Positions 1 through 7,849 of a stretch of 64,000 bases of DNA are shown piece by piece. Location of the stretch: the NCBI RefSeq assembly GCF_019263585.2, contig NZ_JADQDF010000001.1, forward strand, positions 1,488,001 through 1,552,000, in the 5' to 3' direction. The notes under the pieces were generated by a model. It worked only from the letters and a program-made list of their open reading frames with translations, was not told the DNA's origin and did not search any database. The translations under genes and the position numbers were made by a program. Source of the stretch: Pseudonocardia oceani (GTDB lineage Bacteria; Actinomycetota; Actinomycetes; Mycobacteriales; Pseudonocardiaceae). Positions within the stretch are counted from its first letter, which is position 1. Each line of letters opens with the position of its first letter.

Positions 1-552
1 CTGAGCTTCCCGAGGTCCGACATCACCGTAGGGATAGACGAAGCCTTGCACCGGCGCTCCGGTCAGAGCGACGATCTGTTCACGGCTCCGCTCGATCTCA
101 TCAGTGAGATCCGAGTCCGAGAGCGACGGGAGGTGCTGGTGAGTACAGCTGTGCGAACCAACCTCCATACCGCATGCGACCACCGTCGCGATCTGGTCAG
201 CCGTCATCAACGGCTTGACGGGGCCCGGATGGTCCCAGACGTTCTCGCCGCCGATCAGATCTGCCACGACGTACACCGATGCCGTGAAGCCGAAATGCTG
301 GAGGATCGGGATCGCGACGTCGATGAAGTCGACATAACCGTCGTCGAACGTGAGCCCTACCAGGCCGCTGTGAGAACCGTTCTCCTGCGCCTCCATCAGC
401 TCGGCGGCGCCAACTCCGCGCAGTCCTCGGGCCCGCATCCAGGCGAACTGCTTCTCGAGCCGGTCGGGCGTGACGGTGATCTGGTGGGGATCCTCGTCGT
501 AGTCGGCCACCGAGTGGTACATCAAGATGTACGGAAACGATGTGCGATTCAT
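1..552 (-). CDS. Polysaccharide deacetylase (NodB homology), 3' end beyond the window
   Basis: Carbohydrate esterase family 4 type enzyme expected to remove N- or O-acetyl groups from a surface polysaccharide. The first 184 codons are in the window; the C-terminus lies to the left of base 1. The NodB motif 1 TFDDGY is at about residues 68-73, giving the catalytic Asp and a metal Asp, and the metal-binding SHSCTH is at about residues 133-138. No signal peptide is visible at the N-terminus (starts MNRTSFPYI), so it may act in the cytoplasm or be exported in another way. The ATG overlaps the TGA of the upstream MurJ-like gene by four bases (ATGA), so the two are translationally coupled in the leftward operon 3948 to 1. 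Family is clear; the substrate is not. Confidence 0.88.
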   Translation of the reverse strand, partial: MNRTSFPYILMYHSVADYDEDPHQITVTPDRLEKQFAWMRARGLRGVGAAELMEAQENGSHSGLVGLTFDDGYVDFIDVAIPILQHFGFTASVYVVADLIGGENVWDHPGPVKPLMTADQIATVVACGMEVGSHSCTHQHLPSLSDSDLTDEIERSREQIVALTGAPVQGFVYPYGDVGPREAQ

Positions 553-2165
553 TTCGGTCTCTTTCCTGGCATCGGCAGAGCCTTGGAGAGGACTGCACCG
601 GCACCGAAGACGACGGCCATCAGGAGAGCTCCTGCAGGAAGGCTCACAACCCACGGGAGACCCGCGGTGAAGCCCGATAGAACTAGGCCTGCACCGTAAG
701 CGAGGGGGACGGGAGGCAGGAGTCGGAGAAGGATCAGCGCGATCGCCTTCGGTGAGATGGCGCTACTCCGTCCTCGGCGGTGGAACAGGAGCACGGCGCC
801 CACGGTGATGCCGATCGCATTGCCGGCAGCGATACCGGCTCCCCCGAAGACCGGCGCAGCGACGCCGGCCACCACAGCCGTGACGACGAGGGTCGCACCC
901 ATCGCGACAGCCGGGAGAAAGGTCGGCCTCGCTCCGAACAGTGTCCGAACGACGATCGCCACCAGTGCCTGACTCAACAGACCCAGGACGTAGATGCGCA
1001 GGATGTCAGCTGTCGCGGCGGTATCCGTGGCGGTGAACTGTCCCCGCTGGAACAGTGCACCGACGACCTCGGGCGCGTGGAGGTGGAGGAATGCGGTGGC
1101 CAGGACGACGACCGCGCCGATGACCCGGATGTCCGTCTCCATCCGGGTCCTCGCTGCGTCGGTCTGGCCGCTGGCCAGGCTGCGCGCCAGGATCGGGAAC
1201 GTCACGACAGCCAAGATCTGGGCGAGCGTCGATGGCAGCTGGCCGATCTTCTGTGCGTAATTGAGGTGTGAGATCGTCCCCGGCGGCAATGACGAACCCA
1301 CGAAGCGCTCGATGAACACCTGCGACTGCCGGGTGATCGTGTAGAACGCGATCGGCAGGAACGCGGCGAACTCGACCATCACGGTTCGCAGCACGATTTG
1401 GCGTGGCAGCGGAACCGTGCGGAGGTACGACGGCGCCTGGACGACGACCATCAGCGCCGCCCCGATGGTGACGCCTACTGCCGCAGCGAGCACACCGAGC
1501 GGCCGGTGCAGGACGAGGATCCCACCGATGATTCCGACGTTGAAGGCGAGCGAGACCGCTGCTGGCGGTCCGAAGATCATATGAGCACGCAGAGCGCCGG
1601 ACATGAATCCGGCCACGCCGAGGAGCACCACGCTCCCGGCCACGATCTGCATCGCCTGCACGCCGAGTTCCGGGTTCGCGAGTCCGGGTGCAAGCAACGG
1701 CACCAGCCACGGAGCGGTGCATCCGGCGAGGGCGGACAGGACGACGAGTACCACGATGAGCCTGGGCAGGATCGCCCCGACCACGGACTGTACCGCGACC
1801 CGCGGGTCGGTGAACGCCTCGTCGCAGGCCGGAGAGTCGCTGCCAATCGATAAGGCACGGGTGAACGTCGGAATCAGCAGCAGGGCCATGGCACCGTCGA
1901 TCAAGAGCGGCACGGCGGTCTCGGGGATCGTCCACGCCACGAGGAACGCGTCCGTGGAACCATCGGCTCCGAAGTACGAGGCGATCAAGAGGTCGCGGAT
2001 CATCCCGAGCAGCGAGCCCGCGCCGATGAGCAGGGTCGATATCAGGGCGGCACGCAGAACGAGTCGCTGCCGCTTCCGATGTCGCTGCGATGGAGCGTCC
2101 GTGTCGGGCGCGACCGGGAGCGTGTCGCTGGTCGAGCCCCATCCTCGGCATTCTCGGGTTCGCAT
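549..2165 (-). CDS. MurJ/MviN-family lipid flippase
   Basis: Polytopic membrane protein of 538 residues of the MOP superfamily (MviN/MurJ), which flips undecaprenyl-linked saccharides across the membrane. Many hydrophobic segments run from about residue 33 to the end, and the N-terminal part has the family-typical pattern of an RD doublet after the first helix, then an SYFGADGSTDAFLVA stretch. The ATG at 2165 shares one base with the stop of the upstream sugar transferase (TGATG); a TTG one codon earlier is a less likely start. The context, between a priming sugar transferase and a deacetylase, suggests it flips a polysaccharide repeat unit rather than being the essential lipid II flippase, but that is inference; the family does not separate the two roles reliably. 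Confidence 0.88.
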   Translation of the reverse strand: MRTRECRGWGSTSDTLPVAPDTDAPSQRHRKRQRLVLRAALISTLLIGAGSLLGMIRDLLIASYFGADGSTDAFLVAWTIPETAVPLLIDGAMALLLIPTFTRALSIGSDSPACDEAFTDPRVAVQSVVGAILPRLIVVLVVLSALAGCTAPWLVPLLAPGLANPELGVQAMQIVAGSVVLLGVAGFMSGALRAHMIFGPPAAVSLAFNVGIIGGILVLHRPLGVLAAAVGVTIGAALMVVVQAPSYLRTVPLPRQIVLRTVMVEFAAFLPIAFYTITRQSQVFIERFVGSSLPPGTISHLNYAQKIGQLPSTLAQILAVVTFPILARSLASGQTDAARTRMETDIRVIGAVVVLATAFLHLHAPEVVGALFQRGQFTATDTAATADILRIYVLGLLSQALVAIVVRTLFGARPTFLPAVAMGATLVVTAVVAGVAAPVFGGAGIAAGNAIGITVGAVLLFHRRGRSSAISPKAIALILLRLLPPVPLAYGAGLVLSGFTAGLPWVVSLPAGALLMAVVFGAGAVLSKALPMPGKRPK

Positions 2166-3670
2166 CAATCCATCGGTTCAGTCGACTTGCGGCCGAGAAC
2201 ACTACGAGAGATATGCCCTGCCGTCCGAATGATGATTTTGATATCGAGCCAGAGCGACCACGACTCCGCATACAGGTTGTCGTAATGAGCCCGGTCCCGG
2301 ATGGATGTGTCACCGCGCAGCCCCCGGACGACGGCGAGCCCCGTGAGGCCTGCCGGCATGCGGTGACGATGCTGGTAGCCCGGTACGTCGCGACTGAACT
2401 CGTCGACGAAGTGCGGCCGCTCCGGGCGGGGGCCGACGATGCTCATGTCTCCCTTGAGGATGTTGACGAGCTGCGGGAGTTCGTCGAGCGAGGACGCCCG
2501 GATGATGCGACCCACCGGCCCCATCCGGGTGTCGCCGTCGATGTTCCAGCGCACCTCGGCCTCGTCGCCGACCGGGGCCAAGGAACGGAACTTGTACAGC
2601 GTGAAGACCCGCCCGTTGAGGCCGATCCGCTGCTGCCGAAAGATGACTCCCGGACCGGTCTCGAGTCGGACCGCCAGCGCGACGCCGAGCATCACCGGAC
2701 CGACGATGACGAGCGCGAGCGCTGCGGAACACACGTCGAAGACCCGCTTCACGCGCCAACTGCCCCTGCGAAATGCCGACCGGCGCAGGCGGACCAGCGG
2801 CAGACCGGCAACGATCTGCGACTTCGACGCATCGTCGTGCAGCTCGTGGAAGCGAGGAAGGACGAAGATGTCGCAGGCGAGGCCGTGCATCGACCGCAGG
2901 GGGTCCACCGCCACCGCAGACGATCCCCGCCACTGCGCGACGATGATCAGCTGGATCTGCAGCCGACTGACGATGTCCGCCAGCTGGTTCATGTCACCGA
3001 GGGGAACGAAGCCGGGCGCCAGCTCGACGCCGTCGTCGATGAAGCCGACCACGTCGGCCCCCAATGCCGGGTTGGCGGCGAGGGCTCGCTCGATCCGACT
3101 TCCCGTCGCACCTGTTCCGATGACGATGGCGCGGAGGCGCCCCAGTCCTCGACGCCGGCCACGGCGGACCAACGCGTACGCCCCGCCCCGCCCGATCACG
3201 ACACCGGCAAGCGCCGACGCACCGACGACGAGCGACAGGCGAGTGTGCGCGGCCAGATCGGCATCCGTTCCGGCCAGGACTGGTGCGACGGCTACGACGA
3301 ACGTCACCGCCACCGCTGTTCGAACGATCTCTGGGAGATCGTCCAGCACGTTGGGATGGAACCTCCACTGGAGCGATCCGCTAAATAGGGTCCCGACGGC
3401 CATCAGGCCGCCGATGGCCGGGACGGGCCATCCCAGACCGATGAGTGCGGCAACCACCACGGCCGACCCGAGGGCGAGCAGCTCGGGGGCGATGACCGTC
3501 ACCGCGTACTGCCGAGATCCGCGCGAGGTGAGGATCCTCGCGGGACCCACCACCTGTCCAAGCAGCGGCTCCGGCTCGGAGCCGAACGGCTCATCCCGTC
3601 TGCCGCCGAGCAACTGCCAGCGCTGTCTGGATAAAGATGTGTGGGGGCGACGGTCGACTGCTTCGCTCAC
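2165..3670 (-). CDS. Polyprenyl-phosphate sugar-1-phosphate transferase (priming glycosyltransferase 1)
   Basis: Membrane enzyme of 501 residues that starts repeat-unit assembly by moving a sugar-1-phosphate from a nucleotide sugar to undecaprenyl phosphate. The N-terminal half has several membrane segments and a nucleotide-binding-like domain (GTGATGSR). The C-terminal bacterial sugar transferase domain carries the usual signatures: FRQQRIGLNGRVF, YKFRS, a SLDELPQ stretch and SIVGPRPERP. The GTG at 3670 is chosen because it overlaps the TGA of the upstream 93-codon gene (GTGA) and because the predicted protein then begins just before the first conserved region; an open frame extends further upstream but lacks similarity. 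It is the second gene of a four-gene leftward operon with the MurJ-like and deacetylase genes. A second enzyme of this type is at 23567-25054. Confidence 0.9.
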   Translation of the reverse strand: MSEAVDRRPHTSLSRQRWQLLGGRRDEPFGSEPEPLLGQVVGPARILTSRGSRQYAVTVIAPELLALGSAVVVAALIGLGWPVPAIGGLMAVGTLFSGSLQWRFHPNVLDDLPEIVRTAVAVTFVVAVAPVLAGTDADLAAHTRLSLVVGASALAGVVIGRGGAYALVRRGRRRGLGRLRAIVIGTGATGSRIERALAANPALGADVVGFIDDGVELAPGFVPLGDMNQLADIVSRLQIQLIIVAQWRGSSAVAVDPLRSMHGLACDIFVLPRFHELHDDASKSQIVAGLPLVRLRRSAFRRGSWRVKRVFDVCSAALALVIVGPVMLGVALAVRLETGPGVIFRQQRIGLNGRVFTLYKFRSLAPVGDEAEVRWNIDGDTRMGPVGRIIRASSLDELPQLVNILKGDMSIVGPRPERPHFVDEFSRDVPGYQHRHRMPAGLTGLAVVRGLRGDTSIRDRAHYDNLYAESWSLWLDIKIIIRTAGHISRSVLGRKSTEPMD

Positions 3671-3948
3671 CGTGAACCACCGATCGATGCACGGCTGACG
3701 CGCGGGAGCTTCGACAGATGGAGGAGCGCCGCACCAGCGCCGTTCTGGTGGTGGGCAGGGAGCGCCCCCGCCAGCAGGGACCGCACCTCGGGTGCGTGCT
3801 CGTGGGCCTCCGCCCGTGATCGCACGGTGCCGACGTACAGCCGGCCCAGCCGAGCGCTGTTGCTCACGAGAGTGTGTGGCGGCGCCACGATGTGCGCGGC
3901 CCGCAGCGAGGCGTGGTGCGGCTGGAAGTCCTGCACGATGGGCTGCAT
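3667..3948 (-). CDS. Small protein of unknown function, 93 residues
   Basis: I do not recognise a family. The reading frame has strongly G/C-biased third codon positions over its whole length, and its TGA overlaps the GTG of the following sugar transferase (GTGA), which argues for a real, translationally coupled gene rather than chance. The protein is His- and Ala-rich, with no signal peptide, membrane segment or known motif. The ATG at 3948 has only a G-rich stretch upstream as ribosome-binding site. It could also be the 3' remnant of a longer gene whose front was lost. Confidence 0.4.
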   Translation of the reverse strand: MQPIVQDFQPHHASLRAAHIVAPPHTLVSNSARLGRLYVGTVRSRAEAHEHAPEVRSLLAGALPAHHQNGAGAALLHLSKLPRVSRASIGGSR

Positions 3949-4326
3949 GTGGCCCGACCCCCGGTGAGTTGGCGGGTGGAGATATCGAGGGCAAGTTCGC
4001 CTGATTCCCCGCAGGCGTTACACCCGTCCGGGTGGCAGTCGCTCGAGCGCGCTCGCTCTTGCACCGTGAGCCAGTCGGCGCGCGCGGCCGGGAGCGAGTT
4101 CTTGCAGCTCAGTGCCCTATGTCGCTACTGACAAGTTCCTTGTGACCGGTGCATGGAGGCATTGTGGGGACAGCCACCCCCTCACGTTGGTAACGCGGCG
4201 TCATCGTCGAACGAGGTCTGCTTGGCAGGGACCACTGCTTTTGATCACTCGTTCGAGTGGTCTGTAGCAGCGCGTGATCATGCCGAACTGCTCTCGTCGA
4301 CCAACTCTCTGAGAGGTTCTTGTAGC
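3949..4326. other. Intergenic region, divergent, no gene recognised
   Basis: This stretch lies between the start of the leftward four-gene operon and the rightward glycosyltransferase gene. No convincing reading frame was found on either strand. It presumably carries divergent promoters, but I cannot point to good -35 and -10 elements. A purine-rich GAGAGG about ten bases before the GTG at 4327 is the likely ribosome-binding site of the next gene. Confidence 0.5.
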
Positions 4327-5505
4327 GTGAAGGTCCTGCATGTCATCACCGGCCTTGCCGCCGGTGGTGCGGAGCGCTACCTGCGGTCATTGATAGCGCA
4401 CTCGTCCGCGGATGCTGACGTCCTGGCTTTGGCTGCTCTGGGAGTCGTGGCTGAGGAGCTGCGGGCACACGGGATTCGGGTCGACTCGATCGGGATGAGC
4501 GGCAACCGTGACGTCAGGGCACTCGCCCGCATCCGGCGCCACATCCGCGACGGGAACTACGACGTCGTCCACACGCATCTGTTCCGCGCCCAGCTCTACG
4601 GGTCACTCGCGGCACGGGCGGCGAAGGTACCCGTCGTCATCAGCACGGAGCACTCGCTCAAGGAAGCCGACTTTGAAGGGCGCAGCGCCGACAATCCGCT
4701 GTTCCGGCTCATCTACCAACTGGCCGCGCGGCAGCACGATCGGATGCTGGCAGTGTCCGAGGATGTCGCGAACTGCCTGCGACGGCGCGTGGGGGGAAGC
4801 GTCGACATCGGGGTGGTCCCGCTCGGGCTCGACGTGGCGTCGTACGCCTTCGACCCGGTCGCCCGTGAGCGGACGCGGACCGAACTCGGTATCCGTCCGG
4901 ACCAGTTCGTCGTAGGCCTGGTCGGGCGGCTCATCGAGCTGAAGCGGTTCGAGGTGGTGGTCGAGGCGTTGGCCGACCTACCGGAGCGGGTCGTCGGTCT
5001 CGTCGTCGGCGCTGGTCCACAGCAGGATGCGCTGTCGCAGCTCGCCATCCGTCTTGGCGTGGAGCACCGGGTTCGCTTCGTCGGCGAGGTGGCCGACGTG
5101 TCGCCCATGCTGTCGTGCATGGACCTCCTCGCCTCACCGTGTCGCGAGGAGACCTATGGGCTCGCCCTTCTCGAGGGGCTCGCTGCCGGGTTGCCCGTGC
5201 TCTACAGCAGCTGCCCAGCACTGGACGACGTCCGGCGGGTCGAGGCCGCTCGTATGGAGGACGAGCGGAGAGAGGTTGCGCTGGACTCGACGCCGTCCGA
5301 ATTCGGTGCTGCAATTCGACGAGTCCTGGACACCGACCCACTGCCGCGTCAGACCCCGCAGATCATGAGGCGTCTCGGCATCGCTGCGGCCGCCAGCATG
5401 GTGGACGACAACTACGAGGAATTGCTCGACGCGGCGGGACGGCGACACGGTCAAAGGACACGCGGTGGGCCTGTGCTCTCCGCCCTGGGCCGTCGCAGCC
5501 ACTGA
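4327..5505 (+). CDS. Glycosyltransferase family 4 (GT-B fold)
   Basis: Cytosolic retaining glycosyltransferase of 392 residues that adds a sugar to a growing lipid-linked oligosaccharide. The N-terminus VKVLHVITGLAAGGAERYL is the typical GT4 start with the glycine-rich acceptor-side loop. The C-terminal nucleotide-sugar domain has GLVGRLIELKRF and an EETYGLALLEGLAAGLPV stretch containing the E-x7-E pair. The GTG at 4327 is preferred over a start 58 codons upstream because the extra residues show no similarity and GAGAGG lies upstream of the GTG. It is a single rightward gene just before the scar region; its last codons overlap the start chosen for the phosphatase-domain gene at 5465. Acceptor and donor are unknown. 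Confidence 0.88.
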   Translation: MKVLHVITGLAAGGAERYLRSLIAHSSADADVLALAALGVVAEELRAHGIRVDSIGMSGNRDVRALARIRRHIRDGNYDVVHTHLFRAQLYGSLAARAAKVPVVISTEHSLKEADFEGRSADNPLFRLIYQLAARQHDRMLAVSEDVANCLRRRVGGSVDIGVVPLGLDVASYAFDPVARERTRTELGIRPDQFVVGLVGRLIELKRFEVVVEALADLPERVVGLVVGAGPQQDALSQLAIRLGVEHRVRFVGEVADVSPMLSCMDLLASPCREETYGLALLEGLAAGLPVLYSSCPALDDVRRVEAARMEDERREVALDSTPSEFGAAIRRVLDTDPLPRQTPQIMRRLGIAAAASMVDDNYEELLDAAGRRHGQRTRGGPVLSALGRRSH

Positions 5506-6046
5506 ATGGTTTGTCCGCCTGCTCGGGGACGTGAGCGACCTCGACATCCTGCACCGCTTCTCCGACACCGGCCCGCCCGACTCGGTGGTGGTGCTGGTCC
5601 GCCACGCCAAGGCCGGCAGCCGCAACCAGTGGGACGGCCCCGACGACCTCCGCCCGCTCTCGGGCACCGGCCGCGAGCAGGCCCGCCAGCTCGCCGCCCT
5701 GCTCCCCCTGTTCGGTCCCGACCGCCTCGCCTCCGCCCCGCCCGTCCGCTGCCGCGCCACGATCGCCCCGGTCGCCGAGTCCTCCGGCCTGCCCGTCGCC
5801 GACGAGCCCCTGCTGGGCGAGGAGGGCTACTGGGACGACCGCGCCGCCGGCCTCGCCCGCTTCCGCGAGATCGCCGCACAGCCCGGCGTCAGCCTGGTCT
5901 GCAGCCAGGGCGGCGTGATCCCCGACGTCGTCGGGGCCCTGACCGGTAAGAACGACCCGTCGAGCCGCAAGGCCAGCACCTGGGTCCTGGGCTTCACCGC
6001 CGGCCGGTTGCGGACGTGGGACTACTACTCGCACCCGACCGCCTGA
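5465..6046 (+). CDS. Histidine phosphatase domain protein, probable truncated MutT1 (Nudix part missing)
   Basis: The 193-residue product matches only the C-terminal half of actinobacterial MutT1-type proteins, which join an N-terminal Nudix domain to a SixA-like histidine phosphatase domain. The phosphatase signature VLVRHAKAGSR is at about residues 43-53, and a later CSQGG stretch marks the end of the catalytic core; the usual second active-site His is not obvious. Residues before about 28 look like the linker that normally follows the Nudix domain, and the front end runs directly into the 3' end of the glycosyltransferase gene. The GTG at 5465 has AAAGGA seven bases upstream; GTG at 5531 is an alternative. 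In mycobacteria mutT1 neighbours hupB, so this is likely a remnant of the ancestral neighbour of hupB at 27651. A further partial copy is at 7535-7660. Confidence 0.7.
   Translation: MGLCSPPWAVAATEWFVRLLGDVSDLDILHRFSDTGPPDSVVVLVRHAKAGSRNQWDGPDDLRPLSGTGREQARQLAALLPLFGPDRLASAPPVRCRATIAPVAESSGLPVADEPLLGEEGYWDDRAAGLARFREIAAQPGVSLVCSQGGVIPDVVGALTGKNDPSSRKASTWVLGFTAGRLRTWDYYSHPTA
5659..5788 (+). repeat. Direct repeat, copy 1 (inside the phosphatase-domain gene)
   Basis: About 130 bases here recur at 7535-7660 in the same orientation, with scattered substitutions and a short deletion near the left end. The two copies bracket the mntA-hepT pair. Alignment was done by eye; most positions agree. Confidence 0.85.
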
Positions 6047-6073
6047 CTCACGGAGTCGTGCCAGAATGCGCCG

Positions 6074-6448
6074 GTGACGAAGGAAGCGGTTGCCGAGGCG
6101 ATCGCGATGCTGCGCCGGGCCGGGGCCCGGTTCGCGCTGCTGCACGGCAGCCGCGCCACCGGCGGGCATCGACCCGATTCCGACATCGACGTCGCGGCCT
6201 GGTGGCCCGCCGACGCACCGGCGTCCTTCGACGTGCTCCTCCCCACGGGGGTCGACCTGATCGTCCTCAACACCGCTCCCCTGGAGCTGGCCGGGCGGAT
6301 CGCCCAGCACGGGAAGGTGCTGTTCGACGACGACCCACCCGCGCGCGTCCACTGGGTGGCGATGACCCGCAAGATCTACGCCGACGAGCGGCCGCGATTG
6401 GAACGCAGCCACCGCGAGTTCGCCGAGGCCGTGCTCCGTGGTCGATGA
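6074..6448 (+). CDS. mntA: MntA-type nucleotidyltransferase antitoxin
   Basis: Minimal nucleotidyltransferase of 124 residues. The polymerase-beta-like signature G-S-x10-D-x-D is complete: GSRAT at about residues 26-30 followed by DSDIDVA, giving the two metal-binding aspartates. Known members of this family form a type VII toxin-antitoxin pair in which MntA adds AMP groups to a tyrosine of HepT and so silences it. The GTG start at 6074 is the first in frame after the preceding gene. The following hepT gene overlaps it by 11 bases, so the two are coupled. The pair sits between two copies of a broken phosphatase sequence, which suggests acquisition during a rearrangement. Confidence 0.88.
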   Translation: MTKEAVAEAIAMLRRAGARFALLHGSRATGGHRPDSDIDVAAWWPADAPASFDVLLPTGVDLIVLNTAPLELAGRIAQHGKVLFDDDPPARVHWVAMTRKIYADERPRLERSHREFAEAVLRGR

Positions 6449-6857
6449 GGTCCGGGTCCTGCGGCTGCTCCGCGCGGTCAGCGACGACCTCGCCGTCCTG
6501 CGCATGGAGGCGGCAGCCGGTGCCGACCGCCGCGCCGACCCGATCTGGATGCGGGGAGTCAAGTACACCTTCGTCACGGCGATCGAGGCGTGCGTGGACG
6601 TCGCGCACCACGTGTGCGCGACGCAGGGCTGGGGCCCACCGCGGGACAACGGCGACGCGCTCCGCCTGCTCGGTGCGCACGGCGTACTGACCGACGATCT
6701 CGCCGCAGCGATGCGGCGAGCCGCCGGCTTCCGCAACGTCCTCGTCCACGACTACGCCGCAGTGGACGACGGCGTCGTCCTGTCGCGCCTCGCCGACCCC
6801 ACCGACCTGCAGCACTACATCACCGCCGTGACCGGATGGCTCCCTTCGGCCTCGTGA
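6438..6857 (+). CDS. hepT: HepT-type ribonuclease toxin (DUF86)
   Basis: All-alpha HEPN-family ribonuclease of 139 residues. The catalytic R-x4-H-x-Y motif is intact as RNVLVHDY at about residues 95-102; the tyrosine is the residue that MntA AMPylates in characterised systems. The protein has the usual length and helical pattern of DUF86. It starts with GTG at 6438, inside the last codons of mntA. Since motif residues of both partners are intact, the system is probably functional. Targets are not predictable from sequence. Confidence 0.88.
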   Translation: MVDEVRVLRLLRAVSDDLAVLRMEAAAGADRRADPIWMRGVKYTFVTAIEACVDVAHHVCATQGWGPPRDNGDALRLLGAHGVLTDDLAAAMRRAAGFRNVLVHDYAAVDDGVVLSRLADPTDLQHYITAVTGWLPSAS

Positions 6858-7123
6858 GGCGATGACGAGGGCCACCGGATCAGCTGTCCCGGGGCAACCC
6901 CATGAGGAGTTCTCCGGGCGCAGTTCGCAGGGGCCGGATGCTCCGGGTCGAAGGGGAGCCGGCGGATGAGGTAGATCTCCTGGTAGAGCGGTGCGACGGC
7001 GAGTGCTCCCTCGTCGAGGCCGCCGTCCTCGTACTGGCACTTGTCGTCGCGCTTTCCGCCTGCGGCTGGTCGTCCGCGGCGGAACCGGGATCGTACGTAA
7101 CCGCGATTGTTGTCACCCACCAC
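6815..7123 (-). pseudogene. Coding-like fragment, unknown family
   Basis: On the minus strand roughly bases 6950-7075 have strongly G/C-biased third codon positions and encode a plausible protein segment (around KCQYEDGGLDEGALAVAPL), but the sequence on either side loses this character and no family is recognised. I read it as the leftover of a gene destroyed during the rearrangement of the 5.5-7.8 kb region. The coordinates are those of the surrounding open frame. Confidence 0.3.
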
Positions 7124-7312
7124 GTGAACTAGCTGTCACCGCGGCTCAGATCGGCGGCATCGCGACGGCCCGGACGATCACCGACAAGGTCGCCAGTCCA
7201 CGGAACGGCCGGTACGGTCCTCGCGCTCACGCTCGCCGGCGCCGTGACCCTGGTGAACCTGCCCACGTCTGCGGTTCGGGACGAGAGGACTACGCGCCGA
7301 CGACCTGCCGCC

Positions 7313-7521
7313 GCCGACCCCCACCCACCTGAATCCGGCGCGCCGGATGACGTCGGGGTCGAGCCAAAGCCGGGTGTCGATGACGAGCTTCTCCGCCATC
7401 TCGCTGCCGATGCGCGGCAGTCCAGTGCACGGAACTTCGGCCACTCGGTCAGCACCCCAACGGCCTCCGCGTCACGAGCTGCCTCGTAGAGGTCGTCGAC
7501 CACCGTCAGGAGGGAGGAGAC
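7313..7521 (-). pseudogene. UDP-glucose/GDP-mannose dehydrogenase, C-terminal remnant with a frameshift
   Basis: Minus-strand bases 7521-7420 encode a stretch containing YEAARDAEAVGVLTEWPKF, and in the next frame bases 7420-7313 continue as LPRIGSEMAEKLVIDTRLW and LDPDVIRRAGFRWVGVG. Joined at 7420 these give the normal C-terminal Rossmann domain end of a UDP-glucose 6-dehydrogenase family enzyme, so one small indel separates the two parts. About 70 codons of an expected 430 or more remain, so the gene is dead. Intact relatives make UDP-glucuronate or similar acids for polysaccharides, matching the neighbourhood. Confidence 0.75.
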
Positions 7522-7534
7522 GACGGCCGCCCCC

Positions 7535-7660
7535 CTCGGGCACCGCAAGCAGGCCCGCCAGCTCGCGACCCTGCTACCCCTGTTCGGCCCCGACCGCTTC
7601 GCCTCTACCCCGCCGGTCCGCTGCCGCGACACGATCGCCCCCGTCGCCGAGTCCTCCGGC
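7535..7660 (+). pseudogene. Second partial copy of the MutT1-type phosphatase domain
   Basis: In the proper frame this piece reads roughly as ARQLATLLPLFGPDR and onward to APVAESSG, matching the middle of the protein at 5465-6046. It begins about 15 bases beyond the dehydrogenase remnant and stops abruptly around 7660. Both ends are rearrangement junctions. Direct-repeat partner of 5659-5788. Confidence 0.75.
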
Positions 7661-7849
7661 ACACGTTGACCAGTGTCACCCAATCCGCGACGCATGGGGA
7701 CGAGCGACCACCGTCAGTCATCAACATTGACGATTGGTCGCGTGCGCCCGCAACGACCCCCTGCGAACCACCGATAGCAGCTTTGAGTCCGGGGTTTCAA
7801 AGGCGACCGGGCCTTCGTCACCCACCTCCCTCTGATTGAAGGACTGGCT
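7661..7849. other. Intergenic leader before the rightward glycosyltransferase operon
   Basis: No reading frame is convincing here. The region should carry the promoter of the four-gene rightward operon that starts at 7850. No clear ribosome-binding site was found close to the ATG at 7850. Confidence 0.4.

Noticed and set aside
46..699. Plus-strand frame of 217 codons at the left edge
   Set aside because: It is antisense to the NodB-type deacetylase, whose motifs on the minus strand are clear.
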